Part shown: positions 33,861 through 45,410 of the stretch, in pieces | Position numbering within the stretch: the first letter of the stretch is position 1 | Layout: the number at the start of each line of letters is the position of its first letter | From: JAJECS01 sp965243625 | GTDB lineage: Bacteria; Chloroflexota; UBA11872 | DNA: 64,000 nt | Direction of reading: 5' to 3' | NCBI GenBank assembly: GCA_965243625.1 | Contig: CBDEVI010000002.1 | Coordinates: forward strand, 3,100,001-3,164,000 | The notes under the pieces: generated by a model | Seen by the model: the letters and a program-made list of their open reading frames with translations, nothing else | What the model was told of the DNA's origin: nothing | Database searches by the model: none | Translations under genes and position numbers: made by a program

Positions 33861-35407
33861 TGCTTGAAGTGCCGTTCGCCGACGAACACCATCACGCCGC
33901 CATGAGCGTCGACGGCGGTGACGACGGCGTCGTCCTCGATGGAGCCGGAGGGCGCCGCAATGGCCCGGACGCCGGCGGCCAGCGCCTCCTCCGGGCCGTC
34001 GGTCTTGGGGAAGTAGGCATCGGACACCAGGTAGCTGCCGGCGGCCATGGCTCCCGCGTGCGTGATGGCGTGGCGCACCGCGTCGACGCGGTTCATCTGG
34101 CCGACGCCCACGCCGACGAGCATGCCGTCCTTGACGAGCACCACCGCGTTGGATTTCACGTGGCGAATGACCCGCATCCCAAACTGCAACTCCGCAATGT
34201 CCGCGTCGGTTGCGGGCACGGCCGACACCGAGCGCATTTCGAGGTCTTCCCCCGGGCTGCGGTCGGGGTCCTGGACCAGGTAGCCGCGGTCGAGTCCCCA
34301 CACGTGCGCGGACTCGAAGCGCAGCGAGCGCCGGTCCGGTGGTTCGGACCAGCGGATGATGCGCAGGTTCTTTCGCCGCCGCAGGCGTCGCAGCGCGTCG
34401 TCGGCGTACCCGGGCGCCACGACCACGTGATAGAAGTGGCCCTTCATCATCGCGACGGTCTCGATGTCGACCTCGCGGTTGAATCCCACGATGCCGCCGA
34501 ATGCGGACAGCGGATCGCCGGCGTGGGCGCTCGCATAGGCCTCGCGCAGCGAGTCCCGCACCGCCAGGCCGCACGGATTGGTGTGCTTGACGATGGCGAC
34601 GGCCGGCCGGTCGTGGTCGTTCGCCGCGGCCCAGGCGGCCTGGAGGTCGAGGATGTTGACGTAGGAGAGCTCCATGCCGTGCAACTGTTCGATGCCGGCG
34701 AGCGCGCCGTGGCCCAGCTCCGGATCGCCCGCGGCGTAGAACGCACCGCGTTGATGAGGGTTCTCGCCGTAGCGGAGATCCTGGACCTTCTGAAGCGGCA
34801 CCGTGAGCCGGTGAGGAAAGTCGTTTCCGCCCTCGGCCTGGAAATACCCGGCCACGTGCGCGTCGTAGAAGGCCGTGAGCGCGAAAGCCTTGGCGGCCAG
34901 CTCGCCACGCAGATCCGCGCCGTCCTCTCCGCTTTCGATGGCGGCCAGGACGCGGTCGTAGTCGGCGGGGTCGGTGACGGTCCAGACTCCGGCGTGATTC
35001 TTTGCGGCGGCGCGAATCATGGCCGGCCCGCCGATGTCGATGTTCTCGACCAGCTCCGCATGGTCGTCCGTACGCGCGAGCGTCGCCGCGAACGGGTAGA
35101 GATTCACGGCGACGAGGTCGATGGGCGCCAACCCATGCTCGGCTAGCTGGTCTTGGTCCGATTCAAGATCGCGTCTGGCCAGCAGGCCGGCGTGTATCGC
35201 CGGGTGCAGCGTCTTCACGCGGCCGTCGAACATCTCCGGCCAGCCGGTCACCTGGTCGATCGACAGCACCGGCGCGCCGGCATCCCGCAGCGCCTGGGCG
35301 GTGCCCGACGAGGCCACGATCTCCCAGCCGAGGGCATGCAGGCCAGCACCCAGGCGGTCGATGCCGCGCTTATCGGCGACGGCCAGCAGGGCGCGCGGCG
35401 CGCTCAT
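33857..35407 (-). CDS. purH: Bifunctional AICAR formyltransferase / IMP cyclohydrolase
   Basis: This enzyme performs the last two steps to IMP: formylation of AICAR and ring closure. The 516-residue product has the usual two-domain length. The N-terminal MGS-like cyclohydrolase domain (about 1-200) has FDGRVKTLHPAIHAGLL and NLYPF. The formyltransferase domain has DLRYGENPHQ, VKHTNPCGLA and SAFGGIVGFN. The ATG at 35407 is where the family match starts. It overlaps purN (ATGA) upstream and glgA downstream. Confidence 0.95.
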   Translation of the reverse strand: MSAPRALLAVADKRGIDRLGAGLHALGWEIVASSGTAQALRDAGAPVLSIDQVTGWPEMFDGRVKTLHPAIHAGLLARRDLESDQDQLAEHGLAPIDLVAVNLYPFAATLARTDDHAELVENIDIGGPAMIRAAAKNHAGVWTVTDPADYDRVLAAIESGEDGADLRGELAAKAFALTAFYDAHVAGYFQAEGGNDFPHRLTVPLQKVQDLRYGENPHQRGAFYAAGDPELGHGALAGIEQLHGMELSYVNILDLQAAWAAANDHDRPAVAIVKHTNPCGLAVRDSLREAYASAHAGDPLSAFGGIVGFNREVDIETVAMMKGHFYHVVVAPGYADDALRRLRRRKNLRIIRWSEPPDRRSLRFESAHVWGLDRGYLVQDPDRSPGEDLEMRSVSAVPATDADIAELQFGMRVIRHVKSNAVVLVKDGMLVGVGVGQMNRVDAVRHAITHAGAMAAGSYLVSDAYFPKTDGPEEALAAGVRAIAAPSGSIEDDAVVTAVDAHGGVMVFVGERHFKH

Positions 35408-36030
35408 GCCGCGGTCACCGGCTGATCGACGCGCGCGACGCCGTCGACCACGCGCACGCGTCCATCGGCGAACCACTGCAGCACTTCGGGATAGATGCGG
35501 TGCTCTTGCTCCAGGATGCGTGCCGAAAGCGTGTCCACCGTGTCGTCAGGATGCACGCACACCGCCGCCTGCGCCACGATCGGCCCGCTGTCCAGCTCCT
35601 CCGTCACCAGGTGGACGGTGCAGCCGGAGAGCTTCACTCCCTCGGCCAGGGCGTCGGCTTGCGGTCTGGGCGCCATCGTCCCGCCGAACGCCGGGAGCAG
35701 CGACGGGTGGATGTTCAGAATCCGGTTGGGGAAGGCTTCCAGGAAAAACGGGCGAAAAATCGCGCTGAATCCGGCGAGCGCGATGGTGTCGACCCGCGCG
35801 TCGTGCAGAACCTTGAGCATGCGCCGCTGCTGCGCGGTGCGAGTCGGGAAGTCTCCACGGACGATGAGGTGAGCGGGCACGTCGAACTCCCGCGCCACGT
35901 CCAGCACGCCGGCCTCCGCCCGGTTACACACCAGCGCCGGCACTTCCGCGCGCAGCCGACCGTCCCGAACGGCCTCCAAAATCGCGCGGGCGTTGGACCC
36001 GCGACCCGAGGCCATGATGCCGAGCCGCAT
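35404..36030 (-). CDS. purN: Phosphoribosylglycinamide formyltransferase
   Basis: This enzyme transfers formyl from 10-formyl-tetrahydrofolate to GAR. The 208-residue product has SGRGSNARAI near the N-terminus, the catalytic Asn-His in NIHPSLLPAFGG, and the catalytic Asp in EELDSGPIVAQ. The start ATG 36030 shares one base with the purM stop (TGATG); an open frame upstream is antisense-like and not family-related. It needs folate cofactor, a loose link to folP in the same window. Confidence 0.93.
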   Translation of the reverse strand: MRLGIMASGRGSNARAILEAVRDGRLRAEVPALVCNRAEAGVLDVAREFDVPAHLIVRGDFPTRTAQQRRMLKVLHDARVDTIALAGFSAIFRPFFLEAFPNRILNIHPSLLPAFGGTMAPRPQADALAEGVKLSGCTVHLVTEELDSGPIVAQAAVCVHPDDTVDTLSARILEQEHRIYPEVLQWFADGRVRVVDGVARVDQPVTAA

Positions 36031-37049
36031 CACGCGTGGACGAGCTCCACCGCCGCGCCGCTGCGCGGCGCCACCGCCCCGGCCACGAACGCACCGGGTA
36101 GCTCGGCCAGCAGTGTTGCGCCGGCATCGGGCCGGCACACGATGACGACGCCGACGCCCATGTTGAAGACGCGGTACATCTCCTCGCGGGTGACGTCGGC
36201 GGTCTCCTCGATCCACGCATACAGCGGGGGGATCGCCCATGCCGCGGGCGACAGCCGCGCCGCAAGCCCCTCCGGCAACACGCGCGGCAGGTTGTCGATG
36301 AGCCCGCCGCCGGTGATGTGGGCGGCCGCGTGCACGCCGGGAACCTGGAAGGCCCGGAGCAGCGCGGCCACATAGGACTCGTGGGTCGTGAGCGCAGCCT
36401 CGATGACGGTGGTGTCGCCGAGCGGCGCCGTCGGAGTCCCGCGCTCCAGCGCGCGCCGGACCAGGCTGTAGCCGTTGGTATGCGGACCTGCCGCCGGCAG
36501 CCCCACGCAGACGTCGCCCGCGCGAATATTGTCGGGATCTGCAAGGTCGGCCTGCTCGGCGACGCCGATGACGGTGCCGGCGAGGTCGTAGGCCCCGGAC
36601 CGATAGGTGTCGGGCAACTGCGCCGACTCACCGCCGATGAGCGTCACGCCCTCGGCGCGGCAGGCCTCGGCGATGCCGCGCACCAAACGCGTCACCACGT
36701 CGCGCTCGAGATGCGCCGCCGCCACGTAGTCCAGAAACGCCAACGGCCGCACGTTCTGCACGGCCAGGTCGTTCATGCAGTGGCGCACGATGTCGCCGCC
36801 GGCGAGCTCCGGACGATCCCAATCCAACGCGAGCAGGAGCTTGGTGCCCAATGAGTCCGTGCTCGCCAGCAGCACCGGGTCGCTCAGATCCGCAGGCAGC
36901 CGTAGACCGCCGGCGAAGGCGCCAAATCCCGGCAACGACGCATCGTCCGACGTGCTGGCCACGGCGTTCCGTAGCGCCGCCTTCAGCGAGTCGTTGTGGT
37001 CGAGGTCGACGCCGGCGTCCGCATAGGCCGAGCGCGGCGCCGTGCTCAT
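36030..37049 (-). CDS. purM: Phosphoribosylformylglycinamidine cyclo-ligase (AIR synthetase)
   Basis: This enzyme closes the imidazole ring, using ATP to turn FGAM into AIR. The 339-residue product has the PurM/PurL superfamily fold: STDSLGTKLLLAL, MNDLAVQ, IGGESAQLPDTY, GPHTNGYSLVRR and the ITGGGLIDNLPR segment. It is coupled to purF upstream (ATGA) and purN downstream. Confidence 0.95.
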   Translation of the reverse strand: MSTAPRSAYADAGVDLDHNDSLKAALRNAVASTSDDASLPGFGAFAGGLRLPADLSDPVLLASTDSLGTKLLLALDWDRPELAGGDIVRHCMNDLAVQNVRPLAFLDYVAAAHLERDVVTRLVRGIAEACRAEGVTLIGGESAQLPDTYRSGAYDLAGTVIGVAEQADLADPDNIRAGDVCVGLPAAGPHTNGYSLVRRALERGTPTAPLGDTTVIEAALTTHESYVAALLRAFQVPGVHAAAHITGGGLIDNLPRVLPEGLAARLSPAAWAIPPLYAWIEETADVTREEMYRVFNMGVGVVIVCRPDAGATLLAELPGAFVAGAVAPRSGAAVELVHA

Positions 37050-38539
37050 GCGCCGTTCTCGGCGGGATCGGCCTCGGATTCCTCGAGCGGAAACATCGCG
37101 GCCTGGCGCGGAAACACCGGCGCGGTCTGGAGCTCGGTTGGCCGCTCGAGCTCGAACTTGTCGAAGGCCAGCTGCACGTCAATGGGGTAGTCGCGGGTAA
37201 AGCATCCCAGGCACAACTCGCCGTGCGCCTGGCGGGTGGCGGCCACCAGGTTCGGGATGCTGAGGTAGTCAAGGCTGTCGGCGCCGATGGCCTGGCAGAC
37301 GTCCGCCACGGGCCGCTCGTGCGCGATCAGCTCGTCGGGGTCGGGAATGTCGATGCCGAGGAAGCAGGGCCAGCGGATCGGCGGGGCGGTGATGCGGACG
37401 TGAACCTCGCTCGCGCCGCCTCGGTCACGCAGGAGGTCCACCAGCTGGTGCTGCGACGTGCCGCGCACGATGCTGTCGTCGACCATGACCACACGCTTGC
37501 CCCGCGTGACGCTCGGCAGCGCGTTGTACTTGAGACGCACCCAGAGCTTGCGCAGCTCGGTGGAGGGCTCGATGAACGTGCGACCGATGTAGCGATTGCG
37601 CAGGAAGCCGTCGGCATAGGGCAGGCCGCTGGCCTCGGCGTAGCCAGTGGCGGCGGCGATGGCCGAATCCGGTACGCCCACCACCAAGTCCGCGTCCACC
37701 GGATTCTGCAGCGCGAGCCGGCGTCCCATGTCGCGGCGAACCGAATGGACCAATTCGCCCCTGAGGGACGAGTCGGGCCGCGTGAAATAGATGTACTCGA
37801 AGGCGCAGAGGGCGTGACGGTGCGGCGGCGTGGCGTGCTGGGACTTCAGGCCGTTGGCGCCGATGGCCAGGACCTCGCCCGGCTCGATTTCCCGTTCGAA
37901 TTGGGCGCCCACCGCGTCCAAGGCGCACGTTTCCGAGGTGACGATCCAGGCGCCGTCGATGGAGCCGAGACACAGCGGGCGGTTGCCCATGGAGTCACGC
38001 GCGACGATGATCTCGGTCGGGGTGGCCACCGCCAGGCAGAACGAGCCCTGCAGCCGCGGCACCGTGTGGCACACCCGCTCGAACACGCTGGAGCCGGGCG
38101 CGCCGGCAATCGCCTGGGCGATGACGGCGGTATCGGACGTGGCCGTGGTGTGATAGCCGGCTTCGCCATTCGAGTCCCGCAGGTGCAGGGCGTTAACGAT
38201 GTTGCCGTTGTGGGCCACGGAGATCGGCCCCAGGTCGGTCGCTTGCAGCACGGGCTGGATGTTTTGCGTCGTGTTCGAGCCGCTGGTGGAGTAGCGGCAG
38301 TGCCCAATCGCGAGATGTCCGTGGGCTTCCGCCAGGATGTCGCCGCGGAATACCTGCGAGACCAGTCCCTCGTCCTTGACGGTGTAGAGGTCCTCGCCGT
38401 TCCCCAGCGTGATGCCCGCGCCTTCCTGCCCCCGGTGCTGGACGGCATAAAGCCCCACGTAGGCAAGGGCGGCGACGTCCGCATCGGGACCATAGACCGC
38501 CACGACGCCGCAGGCTTCGCGCAGGTTCGGCAGGCCCAA
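37046..38539 (-). CDS. purF: Amidophosphoribosyltransferase
   Basis: This is the committed step: PRPP plus glutamine gives phosphoribosylamine. The 497-residue product has a nine-residue propeptide before the catalytic Cys10 (REACGVVAVYG), so self-cleavage is expected. The PRPP loop is VVMVDDSIVRGTS, and cysteines in WPCFLGIDIP and CLGCF match the iron-sulfur ligands of the Bacillus type. TTG 38539 is the likely start; I see no clear ribosome site. A 144-base gap separates it from purL, the largest break in the pur block, and may hold an internal promoter. Feedback by AMP/GMP is a family trait. Confidence 0.93.
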   Translation of the reverse strand: MGLPNLREACGVVAVYGPDADVAALAYVGLYAVQHRGQEGAGITLGNGEDLYTVKDEGLVSQVFRGDILAEAHGHLAIGHCRYSTSGSNTTQNIQPVLQATDLGPISVAHNGNIVNALHLRDSNGEAGYHTTATSDTAVIAQAIAGAPGSSVFERVCHTVPRLQGSFCLAVATPTEIIVARDSMGNRPLCLGSIDGAWIVTSETCALDAVGAQFEREIEPGEVLAIGANGLKSQHATPPHRHALCAFEYIYFTRPDSSLRGELVHSVRRDMGRRLALQNPVDADLVVGVPDSAIAAATGYAEASGLPYADGFLRNRYIGRTFIEPSTELRKLWVRLKYNALPSVTRGKRVVMVDDSIVRGTSQHQLVDLLRDRGGASEVHVRITAPPIRWPCFLGIDIPDPDELIAHERPVADVCQAIGADSLDYLSIPNLVAATRQAHGELCLGCFTRDYPIDVQLAFDKFELERPTELQTAPVFPRQAAMFPLEESEADPAENGA

Positions 38540-38683
38540 AGGGGCGGCCGGCTCGTAGATCGGGAGAGGGTGCGATGGGACCCGGAACCTTGCCGGCGCC
38601 GGTGCGTTGGACGGCGTCGGCCCGCGTGGACTGGAGCGCGTGAATGCCAGCGGGGCTACCCCGGAGTGCCTCCCTGCCGCATC

Positions 38684-40906
38684 TTAACCGTTCGGCTCGC
38701 GTCCGGCGAGTGCGGCATCCAGGCCCTGATCCCACGCTCGGTGAGCGTCGTCGAGCGCCACGTCGATGGAGCCGATGCGCAACCGGTCGCCACCGACCCG
38801 GCCCAGCGCGCGCACGGAGACGCCCGCGCCTGCCGCGAGTCGTTCCACCTCGGGCCACGCCGCGGCCTTGGCGCTGATCACGACTCGGGACGGAGCTTCG
38901 CCGAAGAGCGCCACGTCGTCCCGGTCGTGAGTCGAACCAGTTTCGATCCGCGCGCCGATGCCGCCGGCGAAGGCGCTCTCGGCGACGGCCACGGCCAGAC
39001 CTCCGTCGCTGCAGTCGTGGGCCGACACCAGCAGCCCGGCCTGGATCAAGTCGCGGAGGACGGTCTGGACGGCCAGCTCGGCGTCGAGATCGATGCTGGG
39101 CGCTCCGGCAACCCGCCCGTGGACGACTGCCAGGTACTCACTGCCGTCGAGGGCCGGCGGCGTGTCGCCGAGCAATCCGACGATGTCGCCGTGAGCGCCG
39201 AACCCGATGCCGCAGTGCGTGTCGGCCTGTTCGAGCAGGCCGAGCATGCCGACCACGGGCGTCGGCCAGATGGCCTGGTCGCCGGATTCGTTGTAGAGGC
39301 TCACGTTGCCGCTGACCACCGGCGTGCCGAGCGCTTCGCAGGCCGCGGTCATGCCGTCGATCACGCGTGCCAGTTGGAAGTAGACCGCCGGGTCTTCCGG
39401 CGAGCCGAAGTTGAGGCAGTTGGTGATCGCGAGCGGCGTGGCGCCGGTGCAGGACACGTTGCGCGCGGCCTCGGCCACCGCCATGGCGCCGCCGTGGAAC
39501 GGGTCCAGGTAGCAATGCCGCGCGTTGCCGTCGGTGCACAGCGCGATTGCGCGGTCGTTTCCCTTGATGCGCATCACCGCCGCGTCGCCGCCGGGCGGTC
39601 CGATCGTGTGCGTGCCCACCATGTGGTCGTATTGCCGGTAGACGCCGCGCCGGCTGGCGATGTTGGGCGAAGCCAGCATCGTGAGGAAGGTCCCGGACAG
39701 ATTCGCCGGCTCGGGCACGTCCTCGACGTCTAGCCGCTGCACGTCGTCCAGGTAGGCCGGTCGCTCGACCGGAAACTCGTAGGTCGGGGCATCGACCAGC
39801 ATCGACACCGGCAGCTGCGCCACTTCGAGCGAATCCTCCGTGACGCGCACGTCCTGCCCCTCGGCCACGTGGCCGATGACGTCGCTGTGCAGTCCCCACT
39901 TGGTGAAGACCGCGCGGACCTCGTCCTCACGCCCGGCGTGCGCCACGACCAGCATGCGCTCCTGGCTTTCACTTAACATAACTTCGTAAGGCGTCATGCG
40001 GTCGGCGCGCCGCGAGACTCGCGCCACGTCGATGGTGACGCCGCAACCGCCGCGTTCCGCGGCTTCGATGGTGGCGCTGGTGAGCCCGGTCGCTCCCAGG
40101 TCCTGCAGTCCGGCCACGCCGCCCGTCGTCAGCGCTTCCAGGCAGGCCTCCAGCAGCAGTTTTTCCATGAAGGGGTTGCCCACCTGCACCACGCCCCGGT
40201 GCGAGGCCTCCGGGTCTTCCACCGAGGCGAACGTGGCGCCGTGGATGCCGTCGCGCCCCGTGTCCGTGCCGACGAGGATCAGGGGATTGCCCGGTCCCGA
40301 CGCGGCGGCGCTGGTGAGGTCTTCGTGGCGAATCAGGCCCGCGCACATGGCGTTGACCAGCGGATTGCCCGCGTAGCACGGCGCCACCTGTATCTCGCCG
40401 CCGACCGTGGGCACGCCCACGCAGTTGCCGTACCAGGCGATGCCGCCGACCACGCCGTTTGCCAGGAATCGGCTGCGGGCGTCGTCGAGGGAGCCGAAGC
40501 GCAGGCTGTCCAAGATGGCAATGGGCCGGGCGCCCATGGTGAAGATGTCGCGCAGGATGCCGCCCACCCCGGTGGCCGCGCCTTGAAACGGCTCGACGGC
40601 GCTCGGGTGGTTGTGGCTCTCGACCTTCATCACGATGGCCAGCCCATCGCCGATGTCCACGGCGCCGGCATTTTCCTCTCCGGGGCCGATCAGCACCCGC
40701 GGTCCCGTGCCGGGAAAGCGGCGCAGCAGCGGGCGCGAGTGCTTGTAGCCGCAGTGCTCGCTCCACATGCCGCCGATGATTCCCAACTCCACCGCATTCG
40801 GGGCGCGGTCGAGCCGGTCGAAGGCGTGGTGATATTCGTCGCGCGTCAGCGCGACTTCGCGCAGCGTGGCGTCGTCGGGGACGGCGCGATCGGTGGGTGC
40901 GGTCAC
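38684..40906 (-). CDS. purL: Phosphoribosylformylglycinamidine synthase subunit II
   Basis: This is the ATP-using synthetase subunit that works with PurQ and PurS to make FGAM. The 740-residue product is the small-type PurL: MWSEHCGYKHSRPLL near the N-terminus, KVESHNHPSAVEPF, GGIAWYGNCVGVPTVGGE, and a second half beginning MLASPNIASRRGVYRQYDH. GTG 40906 overlaps the purQ stop (GTGA). The separate purS and purQ genes directly upstream confirm the three-subunit form. Confidence 0.95.
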   Translation of the reverse strand: MTAPTDRAVPDDATLREVALTRDEYHHAFDRLDRAPNAVELGIIGGMWSEHCGYKHSRPLLRRFPGTGPRVLIGPGEENAGAVDIGDGLAIVMKVESHNHPSAVEPFQGAATGVGGILRDIFTMGARPIAILDSLRFGSLDDARSRFLANGVVGGIAWYGNCVGVPTVGGEIQVAPCYAGNPLVNAMCAGLIRHEDLTSAAASGPGNPLILVGTDTGRDGIHGATFASVEDPEASHRGVVQVGNPFMEKLLLEACLEALTTGGVAGLQDLGATGLTSATIEAAERGGCGVTIDVARVSRRADRMTPYEVMLSESQERMLVVAHAGREDEVRAVFTKWGLHSDVIGHVAEGQDVRVTEDSLEVAQLPVSMLVDAPTYEFPVERPAYLDDVQRLDVEDVPEPANLSGTFLTMLASPNIASRRGVYRQYDHMVGTHTIGPPGGDAAVMRIKGNDRAIALCTDGNARHCYLDPFHGGAMAVAEAARNVSCTGATPLAITNCLNFGSPEDPAVYFQLARVIDGMTAACEALGTPVVSGNVSLYNESGDQAIWPTPVVGMLGLLEQADTHCGIGFGAHGDIVGLLGDTPPALDGSEYLAVVHGRVAGAPSIDLDAELAVQTVLRDLIQAGLLVSAHDCSDGGLAVAVAESAFAGGIGARIETGSTHDRDDVALFGEAPSRVVISAKAAAWPEVERLAAGAGVSVRALGRVGGDRLRIGSIDVALDDAHRAWDQGLDAALAGREPNG

Positions 40907-41595
40907 GCGGCCACGCGAGCGAGCACGGACTCCCACACCATGCGTCCGTCGGTGCCGCCCAGCGCGGCCTCGCTGCAGCGCTCGGGGTGGGGCATGAGCC
41001 CAACCACATTGCCGCGAGCGTTGCAGATGCCGGCAATATCGCCGACCGAGCCGTTTGGGTTGGCCCCCGCCGTGCGTCGGCCGTCGGCGTCGGTGTAGCG
41101 CCAGACGACCTGGTCGTTGTCGTGCAGCGCGTCGAGCGTGGAGGCATCGGCGACGTAGTTGCCTTCGCCGTGCGCGATGGGCATGCGTAGGACTCGACCC
41201 ACGTCGGCCGATCCAGTAAACGGCGTGCGGCGCGTCTCCACGCGCACGTGCACCCATTCGCAACGAAACTCGACGCAGTCGTTGGGCAGCATCGCGCCGG
41301 GGAGCAAGCCCGATTCGAGCAGAATCTGGAAGCCGTTGCAGATGCCGAGCACGGGCACGCCGCGGTCAGCCGCCTCGCGGACGGCGCGCATCACGCCGGC
41401 CTGCGCCGCCATCGCGCCGGTGCGCAGGTAGTCCCCGTAGCTGAATCCGCCCGGCAGCACCACGAGGTCATAGCCCTCGAGCGAGGGGGTGGCGTGCCAG
41501 ACGAGATTGGTCGGCACGCCCATCACTTCCGTCAGCGCGTGGTGCGTGTCGGTGTCGCAGTTGCTGCCCGGGAAGACGATGACCGCTGCGCGCAC
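40903..41595 (-). CDS. purQ: Phosphoribosylformylglycinamidine synthase subunit I (glutaminase)
   Basis: This class I glutamine amidotransferase frees ammonia for PurL. The 230-residue product has the nucleophile Cys in GICNGFQ (about 85-91), and the catalytic His-Glu in LMPHPERC near the end. The GTG start is at 41595. It sits between purS (5 bases upstream) and purL (overlapping). Confidence 0.95.
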   Translation of the reverse strand: MRAAVIVFPGSNCDTDTHHALTEVMGVPTNLVWHATPSLEGYDLVVLPGGFSYGDYLRTGAMAAQAGVMRAVREAADRGVPVLGICNGFQILLESGLLPGAMLPNDCVEFRCEWVHVRVETRRTPFTGSADVGRVLRMPIAHGEGNYVADASTLDALHDNDQVVWRYTDADGRRTAGANPNGSVGDIAGICNARGNVVGLMPHPERCSEAALGGTDGRMVWESVLARVAA

Positions 41596-41600
41596 CCTGG

Positions 41601-41897
41601 CTACCAGGCGGTGTCGCTGAGCTTCAGAGATTGCGGCTCGATCAACTCCATCTCAAATTCCTCGATCACGGGATTGGTCAGCAGCTGCTCGCACATGGCT
41701 TGCACGCGTTCCCGCGCGGTGGCGGCGTCCGGGGCGACCATTTCGACATCGACGATCTTGCCGACGCGCACGTCGCGAATGCCGTCGAAGTCGAGGTCGC
41801 GCAGTCCCGCCGCGACGGTGGCCCCCTGCGGGTCGTTGACGCCCGGCTTGAGGCGCACGAAGACGTGCGCCGTGTAGATCTGGGGCAGGCCGCTCAC
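41601..41897 (-). CDS. purS: Phosphoribosylformylglycinamidine synthase subunit PurS
   Basis: This small subunit bridges PurL and PurQ. The 98-residue product has the family pattern: VFVRLKPGVNDPQG, then VRVGKIVDVEM, and AMCEQLLTNPVIEEFEMEL near the end. GTG 41897 overlaps the purC stop (GTGA). A longer frame to 42440 is antisense-like and should be ignored. Confidence 0.92.
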   Translation of the reverse strand: MSGLPQIYTAHVFVRLKPGVNDPQGATVAAGLRDLDFDGIRDVRVGKIVDVEMVAPDAATARERVQAMCEQLLTNPVIEEFEMELIEPQSLKLSDTAW

Positions 41898-42768
41898 GCC
41901 GCCAGGCGCTCGCGGATGTCGCGATATCGCGCGGCGGTGCGCTCCACGATCTCGTCGGGCAGCGCGGGAATCGGAGGCTCCCGATCCCAGCCAATCTCGA
42001 TCAGGTGGTTGCGCACGATCTGCTTGTCGAAGCTCGGCGGCGAAAGGCCGACGTCGTATTCGTCCACGTCCCAGAACCGCGAAGAGTCCGGCGTGAGGAC
42101 CTCGTCGATCAGGGTCAGCTCGCCGTCGACCCAGCCGAACTCGAACTTGGTGTCGGCCAGGATGATGCCGCGCTCGCCCGCGTAGTCGCGGCCGCGGGAA
42201 TACACCGCAATGCTGACGTCCCGCAGGCGCCCGGCCAGCTCGGCTCCCACCAGGTCGCTCAACATGTCGAAGCTGATGTTCTCGTCGTGGCCGGTCTCGG
42301 CTTTCGTCGCGGGCGTGAACAGGGTGTCGGCGAAGGGCTCGGCCTCCTGCATCCCGGCCGGGATGTCGATGCCGCAGATTTGGCCGGTGCGCTGATAGTC
42401 CACCCAGCCGGAGCCGGTGATGTAGCCGCGCACGACGCACTCGGCATCGATGCGCTCGGCGCGCTTGACCAGCATGGTCCGACCGCGCAGCACGTCGGCG
42501 TGCCGGCGCACGTCGTCGCCCATGGCGTCCACGTCGGTCGTGATGAGGTGGTTCGGCACGATGTCTTCAGTGAGGCCGAACCAGCGCTCCGACATGCCCG
42601 TGAGCACGGCGCCCTTGTCCGGAATGGCCGTCGGCAGCACGTGGTCGAATGCCGAAATGCGGTCGGTGGTGACGATCAGCAGCTTGTCGTCGAGGTCGTA
42701 GATGTCACGCACTTTCCCGCGGTTGATGAGCCGCAGGCCCTCCAGATCGGTTTGGGTCACCGTGTTCG

Positions 42769-42772
<4 letters not shown>
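41894..42772 (-). CDS. purC: Phosphoribosylaminoimidazole-succinocarboxamide synthase
   Basis: This enzyme joins aspartate to CAIR with ATP, giving SAICAR. The 292-residue product is the long form of the family: RGKVRDIYDLDDKLL, TTDRISAFDHVLP, VVRGYITGSGW and DTKFEFGW. ATG 42772 overlaps the purB stop. Its substrate CAIR needs PurE (with or without PurK), and neither is in this otherwise complete cluster. Confidence 0.95.
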
Positions 42773-44108
<1,336 letters not shown>

Positions 44109-44112
<4 letters not shown>

Positions 44113-45410
44113 GACGCGACCGCCATGCCGAGCGCGTCGGCAGCGATGTCGGAGCGGTAGCCCGCGCCCTGGAATTGGATGGATGAGGCGATGGTGTAGG
44201 CCTCGTCGCGCGCTTCACCCAGGTCGTCGGCAATGCCTACGGCCGCGAGGACGCGACCTCCTGCGGTCCTCACCGCGCCGTCTCGTCGCTCCGTGCCGGC
44301 GTGAAAGACCAGTCCGCGGTGGATGGCGTCCAGCCCGTCGATTGGGAGGCCGCTCTCGGACGGGCCGGGGTAGCCCTTGGACGTCAGCACGACGGCGACC
44401 GCTGCCTGCTCGGGGGGTGAGATTTCCGTGCGGTCCAGCGTGCCGCTCACCGCGGCGTCGATGAGGTTAACGAAGTCGCCCTGCAGCACGGGGAGCACCA
44501 CCTGGGTTTCCGGGTCGCCCATGCGGCAGTTGAACTCGATCACCTTGGGTCCGTCGGCCGTGAGGATGAGTCCGGCGAACAGGACACCGACGTAGGGGCG
44601 TCCCTCCGCCCGCATCCGGGCCAGGACCGGCGCGATGATCTCGCGCTCGACGCGCGCCACGAGCGCCGCGGACGCGTCCGGGACCGGCGTGTAGCTGCCG
44701 ACGCCTCCGGTGTTGGGTCCCCGATCGCCGTCGCCGATCCGCTTGTAGTCACGGGCCACGCCGATGGTGCGAAAGGTCGTGCCGTCCGACAGCGCGAGCA
44801 CCGACAGCTCGGGACCGTGCAGCAGCTCCTGCACCACCACGCGCGAGCCGGAGGCGCCGAACGCACCGTCGACCATCATCCGGCGAATCGCCGCATCGGC
44901 TTCCTCGGGGGTGCCGCAGACGATCACGCCCTTGCCAAGGGCCGGGCCGTCGGCCTTGACCACGACTCCTTCGGGTTCGTCCTCCACGTAGGCCAGCGCC
45001 GCATCGACGTCGTCGAAGGTGGCGTGGACGGGCGCGGGTACGCCCAGGTGCGTGACCAAGGCGCTCGAAAACGCCTTGCTGCCCTCGATCTCCGCCGCGC
45101 GCCGTGACGGTCCAAAGGCCGGCACGCCGATTGTTTGCAGTTCGTCCACGAGCCCGTCGATCAAGGGATCCTCCGGGCCGACGACCACCAGGTCGGGGCG
45201 CTCGGACCGCGCCCAATGGACGAGGTCGTCAATGTCGCCCGCCCCGATGTCGAGCGTGCGGGCGACGTCGGCGGCGCCGGCATTGCCCGGCGCGCAGTAG
45301 ATCTCGGCGTGCGGGCGGTCCTGCCGCAGCCGCCAGCAGAGCGCGTGCTCGCGGCCCCCGCCGCCCACGACGAGGAGCTTCGGATCCGGCTGCTGCACGT
45401 TCACTCCCAT
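44109..45410 (-). CDS. purD: Phosphoribosylamine--glycine ligase (GAR synthetase)
   Basis: This ATP-grasp enzyme joins glycine to phosphoribosylamine. The 433-residue product has VVGGGGREHALCW at the N-terminus, PEDPLIDGL, VVKADGPALGKGV, GDRGPNTGGVGSYTP and VIEFNCRMGDPETQ. It overlaps the guaA stop by ten bases and purB by four. Confidence 0.95.

Noticed and set aside
38540..38683. The 144-base purL-purF gap was examined for a purine riboswitch
   Set aside because: I see no conserved purine-aptamer loops. The gap is GC-rich without convincing paired elements of that type.
36851..39733. A 960-codon open frame on the plus strand
   Set aside because: It is antisense to purM, purF and purL. Low-complexity composition and no motif; the sense genes are certain.
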